From: Przewalskia tangutica
Taxonomy: Eukaryota > Streptophyta > Magnoliopsida > Solanales > Solanaceae
Length of the DNA stretch: 64,000 nt
NCBI GenBank assembly: GCA_029844215.1
Contig: CM056726.1
Coordinates: forward strand, 80,777,548 to 80,841,547
Reading direction: 5' to 3'
Every line of letters begins with the position of its first letter. Position 1 is the stretch's first letter. The translations under genes and the position numbers were made by a program. This document shows positions 44,575 through 55,593 of the stretch, piece after piece. The notes under the pieces are model-generated. The model was not told the origin of the DNA and ran no database searches. It saw nothing but the letters and a program-made list of their open reading frames with translations.

Positions 44575-45140
44575 CCGATGAGGTCAGCCCATCTTGTCCT
44601 TCAGTCAAGACTGTTTACTCGGCAGAGGGTTATGCGAGATGTTACATCAGGAAGGTGGTAAGGCTGCACGAGGTGCCTACTTTCACCTTAAGACAGACAG
44701 TGAAGCCCAGGTTATGGTTATTTCTTTTTCTGGAGGTTTTACCAGGCAGGGTTAGGAACTCAGATGAGTCTTAGTATCGCATTCGCCATCGGGCCCGTGT
44801 TTGGATTTCAGGGGTACCTGTAAGGAGTATTCGCCTCTTGGTTGAGTGTGTATTATAATAGCTACCATATAAGTATTCGGATATCGCCTTATGACGCCTT
44901 GTAGGGGCGGAAGTGTAGGTTGCCAGTCGGTTGGTTCGAGGTTGGCAAAGTTCAGATAGTTGGTCCGTACTTGATCCAGCAGGATGTGGATAAGTTGAAG
45001 CTTATCCAGTAGGGGTTATTGCGGCTCGGAAAGCAGCGAAGTCGTGCGGATAATTGGCGTCGACACTTGGAGTTCAGGTTGACGGTGGGTCTTCTTGAAG
45101 GTATCACCCCGGAAGGGCGTGATGAGATTTTGGAAACTAA
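44575..45140 (+). pseudogene. Element E integrase, distal half
   Basis: Integrase joins the cDNA to host DNA. Only the part from within the catalytic core onward is present. One frame gives VKTVYSAEGYARCYIRKVVR then LHEVP (about 44607-44680), which aligns with the segment after the first catalytic Asp in related integrases. Another frame gives VYYNSYHISIRISPYDAL, a stop, then GRKCRLPVGWFEVGKVQIVG (44849-44965), and DKLKLIQ and RRHLEFRLTVG lead toward the C-terminal domain. Stops and frame changes make it non-functional. PR, RT, RNase H and the N-terminal integrase zinc finger are absent, and the non-coding module sits in their place. Confidence 0.8.
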
Positions 45141-45341
45141 AGCAATGACAGAAATATGGTAAGTTTATTAGGAAGAACTCAAGTATACGAGGAGGGTACG
45201 ACGAGCAAGGGAAGGAACAAACATGCGTTTTTTTTTTTTGGCCATGTGTGGCATTGGCAACTTGTTTATGTTAAGAAGGACTTCATCGTTATCCATCTTG
45301 AGAAGGAACATTCGGGACGAATGTTTCTAAGGAGGGGAGAA
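45141..45341 (+). mobile_element. Element E 3' untranslated segment, hairpin and polypurine tract
   Basis: Matches the 3' end of A (1-277). Contains a long T run at 45226-45238. Arms aacattcg (45307-45314) and cgaatgtt (45318-45325) flank GGA. The tract aaggaggggagaa ends at 45341, next to the LTR. Confidence 0.8.
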
Positions 45342-45854
45342 TGTTATACCCCGTATTTCCCAGAGTATGTACATAAGGACGTACGTAGAAAAGTTTGAGC
45401 TTTAAAGTAGGCTAGGGCCGAAATTTTTGTTCACAAGTGCCGAAAAGAATCATTTTTCGACGAAACGTTTTACTAAACTTGCGAAGGGAAAATTCCGGCT
45501 ATGTCATTTATAATTTTTGCGGATTTTTCCGAGAGATGAAATATTTTGGACCAACGGGAGGGTGACATGTGTCACCTTCAACTAGTGGACGGCAAAGGTG
45601 CAAGATGGCACGTTTTTTGTGTTGTTTCTTGGTCAAGGGTTAGGTAGGATATTTTGTGTGGTAGATGGATAAGGACACATGGATAAATCCTCACCCTACA
45701 CTTGCACCACACTTGTCTTCATCTTGGCCATTGGTTGGCCATTGCTTGACCTATAAATACCCCCCTTAGTTGATGAACTTCTTCATCCAAAAATCATTTT
45801 CCAAGTCTCAAAATCCCTCCCCCTTAAGTGTTGTAATCGTCCAAGGTCTCCCCC
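45342..45854 (+). mobile_element. Element E, 3' LTR, first part
   Basis: TGTTATACCCCG through TATAAAT (45752-45758) to ccaaggtctccccc, where J is inserted in the C run of the leader. Close match to 28356-28870. Continues at 55594. Confidence 0.88.
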
Positions 45855-46263
45855 TGTTATACCCCGTATTTCCAGAGTATGTACGTAAGGGAATACGTAC
45901 AAAAAGTTTGGCCTTAAAGTTAGCCTTGGACGTTTTTATTTGTGCACAACTCACTAAAAGAATCGTTTTCCGACGAAACGTTTCCACAACTTTCGTAGGG
46001 AAAATTCCGACTATGTCATTTAGTATTTTTGCGGATTTTTCCGAGAGACGAAACATTTTTGACCAACGGGAGGGCGACACTTGGCACCCTCCAATTGGTG
46101 GACTTGAATCGTCCATTTGGACGAATTGGAGAACCATGGCACGTTTTTTGTGCCTTATGCACAAGTCAAGGAGTTGGTAGGATATTTGTGTATAGTTAAT
46201 CCTCACCCTACACTTGCCTTGCACTTGTCTTCATCTTGGCCATTGGTTGGCCAAGGCTTGAGC

Positions 46264-46270
46264 TATAAAT
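46264..46270 (+). promoter_or_regulatory. TATA box of J 5' LTR
   Basis: TATAAAT then a C run, 409 bases into the LTR. The 3' LTR copy is at 53573-53579. Confidence 0.6.
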
Positions 46271-47459
46271 ACCCCCCTTTAGATGAAGAGTTCTTCATCC
46301 ACAAAGTTATCTTCCAAGTCTTGAAAAATCCTCTCCTCTCCCTTAAGCCTTTCGTCCAACACCTCCCCTCCCCTTTGAGTGAGTTTGGCCGAGGGCCTAC
46401 CCCCCCTAGCCTAGCCGAAATCTACCCCCCTCCCTTGGTAGAAAAGTTGTCTTCTAGTATTGTTATAATGCCCAAAATACCCTAGCCCAATCCCTTAGTC
46501 CTTTGTAGAAGTTGTGAAGAACTTCTAAGGTTTCTTGGAGCTAACGGAGCGTACAACTTAGGAGCTAAACCTTGCTCAGGCGCGACTTTATCTAGGATAT
46601 TATTGGGCTTACCGAGGTAACTAATCCTAACCCTCTTTTGAATTAGAGAATACTTACTGTAGTAGTATAAGAATAAGTATAAATACTTAGAAGAATATTG
46701 CAGAATAGAAGTGACTGCTATCACGATGAAGGGTTTAAAGAAGAATAATTAAACTATCGTATATAGAATTTGTTTTCACATGAGACTTATATAGCTCACC
46801 GGGTAGGAAGTCTGCCCGACTTTCCGTAAATTGTGAACCCTCTGTTTAGAATGACCTTGAGTAGTCTTTGATAGATGTCGTGACTATTATGGTGACTCTG
46901 CGCGACATATTGACTTGGCGGTGGTTTTGAGAAGGTATGTGATTCTTCCTAAAGCATGATATTTTACAATATATATATATATAGTGCGGTGACGTACATG
47001 TGTTAAGCGAATAATAACTACGGCAATGTCTTTGACTTAAGCTCTGAATAATACTTACGGCAATGCCTCACGCTTAAGCTGAATAATACTTACAGAATGC
47101 CTCACGGCTTAAGCACGAATAACAAAGAATGAAAGCATTTCAAAGAATCTTGAATCATTTTTAACAGAAGATAAATATTTGGTTTTAAAACAAAAACTTA
47201 AGAGTTATACTAGCTTTATGGGAAGTTAGGTATAACAACTTAAGAAAGATAAAAAGGCTGTTTACTTGTTTGTTTATAAAAGCCTTGTATTGATTCTGTT
47301 AAGTGTAATAAGATTTGTGTGATAAGTAGACATATTATGATGCTACAGGTTAGTGTCTTGAAATCTTTGTGTAAGGGGTCATTCTTGTTGTGCTTACGTT
47401 GCTAACGATGAAGTCCGTTGTCTTGTTATTGTATCACCTACCCTCGATCGTTATCACAG

Positions 47460-47720
47460 GGCTTGCCGCGATCTGGTCTTTACGGCTATGCGGTCTGTGA
47501 GACTATGCGGAGCGGCGGTATGCTCGGGGATTGATCATTCCGGGTGTTTTGCCTGATGCGGGGGATTCCCTATGCGGTCTGTTGAGACTATGCGGTCTTT
47601 TGAGGCTATGCGGGCTGCGGGAGCCTAGGCGGATACCGGGGGTTGGCTGCCCCCGATGAGAGGAATACCTCATGCGGGTGCATGTGTGACTATGCGGTGC
47701 GGAAGTCGAGGACTAGGCAC
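47460..47720 (+). repeat. GC-rich repeat cassette in J 5' LTR
   Basis: Units with ctatgcggtctgtgagac and ctatgcgg(t/g)(c/a). The counterpart in the 3' LTR is at 54770-55010 and is visibly shortened at GC-rich words. Confidence 0.6.
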
Positions 47721-48308
47721 GCAGAATGATACTATGGGCGATTGGCCTTGCCCGATCATTCGCGGCCTAGAATAGACTATTCTGATTTTCCTATTCTTTG
47801 TTGTTTGTGATGTGGCACTATGTGCAATTGAACCGATTGTATTTGTGAAAAGGTTTTAAATACTTTGATTTCATTTGATTCTTTATAGTTTCACATACTT
47901 GGTACTGTTATCGACCTCCTTGGGCTGCGTTAAATCCGCGGTAAAGGCAAGCAGTGCTAGATCCGCATCCTTAGGATCTTTTGCGTTGGTGTCGGGAGCT
48001 CCATCTTCTAGGAGGCTCTACTTTTGGGTATGATCTCCTGTTGTAGATATTTTTTATGCGATCGAGGTATGGCGGTACTGTCGCCATAGTTGTATATTTC
48101 CTTAAGTGCAGTAGTCATTTATGCAGTTTGGGATGTAGCTTCTGAACCATGTTTATTTATATATGCGAAAGCGGACGTTTTCTCACATAAAGCGTGTCTT
48201 ATTTTATAAAGCTGTTTCTGTCTTGTTTTATATTTCCGTGGTTACTCGATGTATGACTACTTGGGTGCCGTTAAGGCACGATCACGGGCCGGGCAGTCGT
48301 GACAAAAG

Positions 48309-48319
48309 TGGTATCGAGC
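48309..48319 (+). promoter_or_regulatory. Primer binding site, element J (one base short)
   Basis: tggtatcgagc, 4 bases after the LTR. CAG reads CG as in B and E. Confidence 0.8.
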
Positions 48320-48364
48320 GATTAATCCTCGGAAAGTGTCTCTGACCGTATCTAGTAGAGTCTT

Positions 48365-48398
48365 GATTATCGGTGTGTTGTGCACCACACCAATAATC
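48365..48398 (+). other. Leader hairpin with palindromic loop, element J
   Basis: Outer arms gattat/ataatc. Inner arms ggtgtg/cacacc are perfectly paired, using G-C where B uses A-T. Loop palindrome gtgcac at 48380-48385. Confidence 0.65.
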
Positions 48399-48507
48399 GA
48401 GGAGGCTATAGGATATTTAGGATTGGTTTCCATTCTTCTCATTACGAGATCGTGCTTTAGAAAGGTGTTATAGGTTGGACCCTCTAACATATTCCTTTCT
48501 ATGTGAT

Positions 48508-49790
48508 TATGCCTCGCGTAAGGCAACCGGGCCCGAAGGCAAGCGGCGGAGGCTGCTAGCGAGACACCCAGAGTCACGAGGGCTCGAGGCCCAGTCTATA
48601 CGAGGCGGCGAGTTCTATGACGCCGCCCGGCCCAGAAAGACCACAGTACCCACACCTCGTCCCACGGCTGGGCGGAGGTTAGGGTACAAGGAGATAGCCC
48701 GACTATTGGCTAGAGTTATGGCCCGATACGAGAGAGTGGATCGCGGCGATTCAGTTCGGCTCAGCTCGATCGCACGTGGTGCACCGAAGCGAATAGTTTG
48801 AGGCTACGAGATTTCTTGAGTTGTAGCGCGAGTTTTACTGGTCGGCGGGAGGATGATCCACAAGAGTTCATCCGTCGGCTCTGAGAGGATCATGCGGGTG
48901 ATCAAGGCCTCGAGAGCAGTCTGTGACTTCGGTTCGCGTCGGCTGCGTGATACGCGATCGATTGGTTTGATTCATAGGAGCTTTCAGGAGAGCATGCACC
49001 TCAGCAGTATGGGATGAGTTTTGAGGCTTTTCTCACACACTTCTTGCCTCCGCGGATGAGGAGGGCACGAGTGATAGATTCTTGTTCTTGAGGCGGGGAG
49101 GGCCTTGGTGAGAGTACAATGTCGAGTTTGATTCTTTGGCTCGATATGTCCCTACCTGCAGTAGCAGAGATGGAGGACCGGGTGCATCGCTATGTCATCG
49201 GGCTAGATGATTACATGGCGAGTCTTGTGCGGGTGTGTCCCTTCACCGAGCATGGACATAACCGTATGCGAGCTCATGCACTAGGATGCGAGGCGTAGAG
49301 ACGCCGGGTAAGCGATATCAGCGGCGAAGAAGGCCAAGACGGCGGTTCTTTTGGTGGTTCGGGGTGGCGGCATCGTGAAGTCGGTGCACCACGGCCAGTA
49401 TGAGCGCTCCTACCTCATTTCGTCTGCCCGGGCGATCGGGGCGGTCGGGGCCCGGGACTTGATTTCGAGTAGCGAGGTTCTAACCGTTCGAGTGCGCTCG
49501 GTGTGCCGTTGTGGTAGATACCATTAGGAGCCGTACTCGGGAGCTGCTATACTTGTGGCCAACAGGGTCATTTCGCGAGTTTGTCAGGCCGGCGCGGTAA
49601 TGGGCCCGATCTACGAGGTATGTTGTCGCTTCTTCATCCCCAGCGATTACTCGCCCGGAGCAAGGTACTCATGGACCAGCGGTGTGGCGGAGGTCGTGGC
49701 GCGGGTCCCAGTTCTAGCGGTCCTCAGAACCGCATTTATGCTTTGTCCAGCCGACAGGATCAGGAGGCCTCACCTGATGTCGTCACAGGT
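48508..49790 (+). pseudogene. gag: Element J gag, frameshifted
   Basis: The ATG at 48508 (203 bases after the LTR) matches the gag starts of B, E and K. In the neighbouring frame RKATGPEGKRRRLLARHPES gives the expected N-terminus, and a second frame continues to about 48800. Capsid traces follow: LRDFLSC near 48800, DDPQEFI near 48853, a FEAFLTHFLPPRMRRAR-type segment near 49020-49070, and EYNVEFDSLARY near 49115. The C-terminal helix (MDI then MRAHALGC) is near 49253. The knuckle near 49548 shows CYTCGQQGHF with the last Cys out of frame. A Gly/Ser-rich tail (AGPSSSGPQNRIYALSSRQD) leads into protease. Capsid is present, in contrast to C and D. Confidence 0.82.
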
Positions 49791-50114
49791 ACCTTATCAG
49801 TTTCTGGGTTTGATGTGTATGCTTTGATAGATCCGGGTTCTACTCTGTCCTATATATCTCCCCTTGTTGCTAGTAGGATAGGGATAGAGCCTGAGTCCAT
49901 AGACCCTTTCGAGGTAGCTACGCCAGTGGGTGATTCGGTGGTAGCTCGGCGGGTATATAGAGCTTGTCCTGTGACCATTTACAGTCGTCGGACCCTAGCC
50001 GACTTGATAGAGTTGGAGATGATTGACTTCGACGTGATCATGGGGATGGATTGGCTAGCTTCTTGCTACGCCAATGTGAAGCTGAGAGAGAAAGTAATGC
50101 GGTTCGATTTCTGA
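49740..50114 (+). pseudogene. Element J protease (retropepsin)
   Basis: Aspartic protease that cleaves gag-pol. It is one uninterrupted frame of the 178-codon ORF starting at 49581: TLSVSGFDVYALIDPGSTLS (active-site DPGST at about 49829), YISPLVASRIGIEPE, PVGDSVVARRVYRACPV, DLIELEMIDFDVIMGMDWLA, then YANVKLREKVMRFDF and a stop at 50112-50114. Domain length is typical and the catalytic Asp-Pro-Gly-Ser-Thr is intact. The stop comes where related polyproteins continue into the RT linker, and the linker resumes in another frame (EWEGSTVSPRGRF near 50130). This is the best-preserved enzyme domain here. Confidence 0.85.
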
Positions 50115-51090
50115 GGCCGGTTGTTGAGTGGGAGGGGAGCACGGTATCGCCGAGGGGGAGGTTTATTTCCTACCTCAAGGCTAGGAAGATGGTGCAGAAG
50201 GGGTATATCTACCATCTCGTTCGGGTGTTTGATACTGAAGCTGCGGTACCAGATTTTCCGTCAGTTCGATTGGTCGAGAGTTTCGGGCGTATTTCGACGA
50301 CCTCGGGTATCCCTCCCGAGGAGATTGAGTTTTGTATTGACATATTGCGGACACTCGGCCTATTTCCATTCGCCATACGAATGGCACTGCCGAGTTGAGA
50401 GAGTTGAAGGATCGGCTTAGGGATTTCTTTGGAGAAAGGGCTTCATCGGGCCTAGTGTTTCTCCAGGAAGCGCGGTATTGTTCGTGAAGAAGAAGGGCGG
50501 GGCCAGCTGCGCATGTGTTGATCTGAGCGGTGAACAAGGTGACCATTAAACGAATACCCGCTTCCGAGATTGATGATTTGTTCGACCGATTGCGAGCGCG
50601 AGATGTTTCTCAAGATTGATCTGCGTTGGGCTATCATCGGTCTGAGTCGAGAGGTGGATGTCCCAGGGTGCATTCCGGACTCGATGCGGGCATTATGAGT
50701 TGAGTCATGTCTTTTGGGTTGACCGATGCTCGTGGTATTCATGGATTTGATGAACGAGTGTTCAAACCATTTTTGGACACGTTTGTGATAGTGTTCATTG
50801 ATGATATCTTGGTTTATTCTCGCTCGGAGCGAGAGCATGCGAACGCGAGGCTGTCTTGTGATTCTCGGGACGGCATTTATGCGCCAAGTTTTCCAAATGT
50901 GAGTTTTGGTTAACCGGTGGCTTTTCTTGGGCACATTGTCGGGCCGATGGTATTCGGTAGATCTGACCCGAATCGGCGATCGGAGTTGGCCTAGACTGCT
51001 ACTCACTCAGAGGTTCGCGATTTTACGGGCCTTGCGAGGATATTATCGGTTCGTAGAAGTTTGCTTCTATCTCTGCACCTTTGACTAGGG
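50115..51090 (+). pseudogene. Element J reverse transcriptase
   Basis: RNA/DNA-directed polymerase of the Ty3/gypsy pol. The linker SPRGRFISYLKARKMVQKGY (about 50150-50210) and a PEEIEF segment near 50317 precede the fingers. Later parts, in changing frames, are FVKKKG near 50478, KVTIKRIPASEIDDLFDRLR near 50538, LKIDLRW near 50610 and MSFGLTDA at 50707. The catalytic FIDD is at 50794-50805 within VFIDDILVYSRSE. Thumb parts include AFLGHIV near 50922 and a YYRFVE segment near 51040. The FIDD box is intact, but upstream frames are broken several times, so no enzyme is made as written. Confidence 0.85.
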
Positions 51091-51560
51091 TGACTCGAAG
51101 CGGCCAAGTTTGATGGGCCTGATGCTTGTGGCGGGGTTTCCGATTCTTGAAAGAGGCGGCAGCCGCCCGTTCTTACTCTTACAGAGGTCCGGATGGTTAT
51201 GTCGTGTATTGTGATCGTCAAGCATCGGGTTGGGATGTGTGTTGATGCGGCATGGCGGGGTGATAGCATATGCGTCGGCGGTGAAGAAACACGAGAGGAA
51301 CTACCCGCATGATTTGGAGTTGGCGGTGTGATTCACGCTTTGAAGATGCCGAGGCACTATTTGTATGGGGTTCACGTGGATATTTTTACGGACCACAAGA
51401 GCCTCCGGTATATCTTCACGGAGGAGAGTGAACTTACGGCGAGGCGGTGGTTAGAGTTGCTTAAGGATTACGATGTTGATATCTGTACCACGGGAAGGCC
51501 AATGTTGTGGCGGATGCTCTTAGTCGTAGGTCGATGGGAGCCTATCGGATGTGCATCTAG
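51091..51560 (+). pseudogene. Element J RNase H
   Basis: RNase H removes the RNA strand during reverse transcription. GPDGYVVYCD (near 51175-51205) carries the first active-site Asp. The last 84-codon frame (51328-51582) gives ALKMPRHYLYGVHVDIFTDH then KSLRYIFTEESELTARRWLE (TDHKSL at 51388-51405), then LLKDYDVDI. The terminal GKANVVADALSRR appears in another frame at 51490-51530 and marks the usual end of the domain. At least two frameshifts separate these blocks. Confidence 0.85.
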
Positions 51561-51589
51561 AGAGGAGGGACATGGTTCGTGATTTGCAT

Positions 51590-52720
51590 CGGCTAGCGAG
51601 CCTTGGTGTCGTTTGATTGATTACGATAGCGGTGGGGTTAGAGTTCGCGAGGTTGCGAGTCTTCCATCGTCGAGGAGGTGAAGAGCAGCGATTCGAGGAT
51701 CCGGCTTTGATTCGATATCGTGATACTGACTCTTCGTGAGGTCAAGTCCTTTTGAGGTAGCACGATGGGGTGCTAAGGTTTGGCGGGTTGTGTGTCCCGG
51801 ATGTTTGAGGACTTCGGCGGAGTTCTTGGGAAGCACTGCGGCGCGCGTTACTCTATCCGTCGAAGTCGACAAGATGTACCACGACCTTAGATCGGTGTAT
51901 TGGTGGGATGGATTGAAGAGGGGCGTTGCGAGTTCGTAGCTCGGTTCCGTGTTGTCGCGGTGAAGGTAGAGCACGAGGCACAGTGGTTTATTCTGACGAT
52001 AGAGATCGACACGGAAGTGGGAGGTAATCAACATGGACTTCATCACGGGATTACCTCGCACTCGGAGGAGACATGATTCTATATGGGTTATCGTCGACGG
52101 TGACGAAATCAGCCCACTTTCTTCCGTCGGACGACTTTTGGTGAGGATTATGCCGAACTTTACATCAGAGAGATCGTCAAACCGAATGAGTCCCTATTTC
52201 GATCATATCGATGAGAGCCGGTTCTGGCTAACTTCGGAGGTCCTTCCGAGGGTTTAGGGGCGAGTGAGCACAGTCGCATTTCATCCTGAGCAGGACGGAC
52301 GAGCGGCGCACTATCCGGACTCTTGAGGATATCTTTGCGAGCTGTGTTATTGACCGATGGTAGTTGGGAGGAACATTTGCCTCTAGTTGAGTTTGCGTAT
52401 AATAATAGCTACCACTCCAGTATTCAGATGGCGCCTTATGAGGCCTTGTATGGGAGGAAGTGCAGATCTCCTATAGGTTGGTTCGATGTGGGCGAGGTGC
52501 AGCTAGTGGGACGGTTGGTGCAGTGACGATGGATAAGGTGAAGCTTATCCGAAAGCGGCTATTACAACTCAGTCGGCGAAGTCGTATCACGAGATCATCG
52601 TCGTCGGCATCTTGAGTTCGAGGTTCATGATTGGGTTTTCCTAAAGGTGTCACCCATGAAGGGTGTGATGAGATTCGGAAGAAGAAACTTCGGCCCAGTA
52701 CATTGGGCGTTTCGTTGTCG
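51590..52720 (+). pseudogene. Element J integrase
   Basis: Integrase with the N-terminal zinc-binding region (KMYHDLRSVYWWDGLKR at 51870-51920, followed near 51955 by VKVEHEAQW). The core opens with MDFITGLPRTRRRHDSIWVI then VD at 52033-52098, the last Asp being the first catalytic acid. FWLTSEVLPR near 52227 and FHPEQDGR near 52282 mark the middle of the core. LPLVEFAYNNSYHSSIQMAP and YEALYGRKCRSPIGWFDVGE (52377-52496) form the conserved distal core. KVSPMKGV near 52644 belongs to the C-terminal GPY/F-type region. The segment between the first Asp and FWLT is scrambled, and frame breaks occur throughout. Confidence 0.87.
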
Positions 52721-53040
52721 CGAGGTAGGCAAGGTTGCCTATGAGTTGAATCTGTCGTCCGATCTGGAGGCGGTCATCCGGTTTTCACGTATCTATCTTT
52801 GAGGAGATGTATCGGGGATCCATCTAGGGTACACGATTGGCGATGTCGGTGGCCAGGGGTTATCGTATGAGAGATTCCCATAGCGATAGTCGATCGTCGG
52901 AGTTAGGCGTCTGCGGACGAAGGGCGTGGCTTCCGTCAAAGTCTTGTGGCGGAGCAGCTCGAGGAGAGATGGCGTGGGGCCGGAGGACATGAGGCGAAGT
53001 ATCCTCACCTTTTCCCACACCTCCGGGTAATTCACTTTCC
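52721..53040 (+). pseudogene. Element J chromodomain region
   Basis: The integrase tail KVAYELN (52732-52752) is followed by a VSI and CIGDPSR-like stretch, then ASVKVLWR at 52928-52951 and a DMRR, FPHL-type end near 52990-53020. ASVKVLWR plus an acidic TWE-like end is the signature of the plant chromovirus C-terminal chromodomain, which tethers integration to heterochromatin marks. Frames are broken. It is the basis for placing J in the Tekay/Del group, and it fits the purely repetitive setting. Confidence 0.7.
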
Positions 53041-53142
53041 TACTTGTAAATTTCCATTATCATATATGCCTAAGTGTTAATTTGTGGCCATGTGTGGCTT
53101 ACACAACCTGTTTAAGCTTCTTCGATAAGCGTCTTGAGAAGG

Positions 53143-53175
53143 AACATTCGGGATGAATGTTTCTAAGGAGGAGAA
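53143..53175 (+). promoter_or_regulatory. Hairpin plus polypurine tract, element J
   Basis: Arms aacattcg (53143-53150) and tgaatgtt (53154-53161), with one mismatch at the loop side, around GGA. The tract aaggaggagaa (53165-53175) abuts the LTR. Confidence 0.78.
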
Positions 53176-55593
53176 TGTTATACCCGTATTTGAGTATGTG
53201 CGTAAGGGAATACGTCAAAAAGTTTGGCCTTAAAGTTAGCCTTGGGCGTTTTTATTTGTGCACAACTCACTAAAAGAATCGTTTTTCATGAAGCGTTTCC
53301 ACGACTTTCGTAGGGAAAATTCCGACTATGTCATTTAGTATTTTTGCGGATTTTTAGAGGCGAAACATTTTGGACCAACGGGAGGCGACACTTGGCACCC
53401 TCCAATTGGTGGACTTGAATCGTCCATTTGGACGAATTGGAGAACCATGGCACGTTTTTGTGCCTTGTGCACAAGTCGAGAGTTGGTAGGATATTTGTGT
53501 ATAGTTAATCCTCACCCTACACTTGCCTTGCACTTGTCTTCATCTTGGCCATTGGTTGGCCAAGGCTTGAGCTATAAATACCCCCCCTTTAGATGAAGAG
53601 TTCTTCATCCACAAAGTTATCTTCCAAGTCTTGAATAATCCTCTCCTCTCCTTAAGCCTTTCGTCCAACACCTCCTCCCCTTTGAGTGAGTTTGGCGAGG
53701 CCTACCCCCAGCCTAGCCGAAATCTACCCCCTCCTTGGTAGAAAAGTTGTCTTCTAGTATTGTTATAATGCCCAAAATACCTAGCCCAATCCCTTAGTCC
53801 TTTGTAGAAGTTGTGAAGAACTTCTAAGGTTTCTTGGAGCTAACGGAGCGTCTGACTTAGGAGCTAAACCTTGCTCAGTAGCGACTTTATCTAGGATATT
53901 ATTGGGCTTACAGGGTAACTAATCCTAACCCTCTTTTGAATTAGAGAATACTTCTGTAGTAGTATAAGAATAAGTATAAATACTTAGAAGAATATTGCGA
54001 ATAGAAGTGAAGTTATCACGATGAAGGGTTTAAAGAAGAATAATTAAACTATGCGTATATAGAATTTGTTTTCACGATGAGACTTATATAGCTCAGGGTA
54101 GGGAAGTCTGCCCGACTTTCCGTTGAATTGTGAACCCTCTGTTTAGAATGACCTTGAGTAGTCTTTGATAGATGTGCGTGACTATTATAGGTGACTCTGC
54201 GCGCGACATATTGACTTGGCGGTGGTTTTATTTGAGAAGGTATGTGATTCTTCCTAAAGCATGATATTTTACAATATATATATAGTACGATGACGTACAT
54301 GTGTTAAGCGAATAATAACTACGGCAATGTCTTTGACTTAAGCTGAATAATACTTACAGCGATGCCTACGGCTTAAGCTGAATAATACTTACAGCGATGC
54401 CTCGGCTTAAGCTGAATAACAAAGAAGCGAAAGCATTTCAAAAGAATCTTGAATCATTTTTAACAGAAGATAAATATTTGGTTTTAAAACAAAACTTAAG
54501 AGTTATACTAGCTTTATGGGAAGTTAGGTATAACAACTTAAGAAAGATAAAAAGGCTGTTTACTTGTTTGTTTATAAAAGCTTTGTATTGATTTACATTA
54601 AGTGTAGTAAGATTTGTGTGATAAGTAGACATATTATGATGCTACAGGTTAGTGTCTTGAAATCTTTGTGTAAGGGTGTCATTCTTGTTGTGCTTACGTT
54701 GCTAACCGTAAGTCCGTTGTCTTTGTTATTATCACTACCCTCGATTGTTATCAGGGCTTGCCCCATGATCTTGGTCTATACGGCTATGCGGTCTGTGAGA
54801 CTATGCGGGCAGCGGTATGCTCGAGATTGATCATTCCGGTGTTTAGCCTGATCGGGGATTCCTATGCGATGTTGAGACTATGCGGTCTTTTGAGGCTATG
54901 CGAGTGCGGGAGCCTAGGCGGATCTGGGGTTGGCTGCCCCGTCGAGGAATACCTCATGCAGTGCATGTGTGACCTATCTGAATGCGGAAGTCGGGACTAG
55001 GCACGCAGAATGATACTATGGGCGATTGGCCTTGCCCGATCATTCGCGGCCTAGAATAGACACATTCTGATTTTCCTATTCTTGTTGTTTGTGATGTGGC
55101 ACTATGTGCAATTGAACCGATTGTATTTGTGAAAAGGTTTTAAATACTTTGATTTCATTTCGATTCTTTATAGTTTCACATACTTGGTACTGTTGTCTTG
55201 ACCTCGCCCGAAGTGCGTTAAATCTGCGAGTAAAGCGGCAGTGCTAGATCCGCATCCTTAGGATCTTTTGCGTTGGTGTCAGGAGCTCCATCTTCTCCGG
55301 AGGCTCTACTTTTGGGTATGATCTTCTGTTGTAGATAGTTTTATCTGATCGAGGTATGGCGGGGCCTGTCCATAGTTGTATATTTCCTTAAGTGCATAGT
55401 CGTATTTATGCAGTTTGGGATGTAGCTTTGAACCATGTTTATTTATATATGCCGAAAGCGACGTTTTCTCACATAAAGCGTGTGTCTTAATTTATAAAGC
55501 TGTTTCTGTCTTGTTTTATATTTCCATTGGTTACTCGATGTATGACTACTTGGGTGCCGGTAGGCACGATCCACGGGCCGGGCAGTCGTGACA
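53176..55593 (+). mobile_element. Element J, 3' LTR
   Basis: tgttatacccgtatttgag to ggcagtcgtgaca, 2418 bases, collinear with 45855-48304. Short losses recur at GC-rich words, for example ggccgag in the 5' LTR (46387) reads ggcgag here (53693). Confidence 0.88.

Larger units (their letters stand above)
45855..48304 (+). mobile_element. Element J, 5' LTR
   Basis: TGTTATACCCCG to ggcagtcgtgaca, 2450 bases. A short triplicated acttacggcaatgcctcac motif lies near 47030-47115, also present in the 3' LTR near 54345-54410. Carries the gttatac/gtataac pair near 47205-47236. Confidence 0.88.
45855..55593 (+). mobile_element. Element J: full-order chromovirus (Tekay/Del-like), degenerate
   Basis: LTR 45855-48304, primer site, leader hairpin, gag, PR, RT, RNase H, IN, chromodomain, hairpin and polypurine tract, LTR 53176-55593. 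Target duplication in the E LTR: ccccc (45850-45854) against cccac (55594-55598), in a C run. The only element in the window with all pol domains in the Ty3/gypsy order. The frame breaks repeatedly, and several breaks fall at CAG, CTG or CCG triplets that have lost their middle base, so part of the decay may be assembly error. Confidence 0.9.

Noticed and set aside
44575..45140. A host gene with a transposase-like domain
   Set aside because: The segment is the distal half of a retroelement integrase between the module and the polypurine tract of E, with stops and no introns or flanking exons.
50452..51006. 184-codon minus-strand ORF within J
   Set aside because: It lies antisense to the RT blocks (FIDD at 50794) and has no recognisable domain.
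48508..53040. An endogenous pararetrovirus or retrovirus with an envelope gene
   Set aside because: The domain order PR-RT-RNaseH-IN with chromodomain, tRNA primer site and LTRs fits a Ty3/gypsy chromovirus. No envelope or movement-protein-like frame follows integrase.
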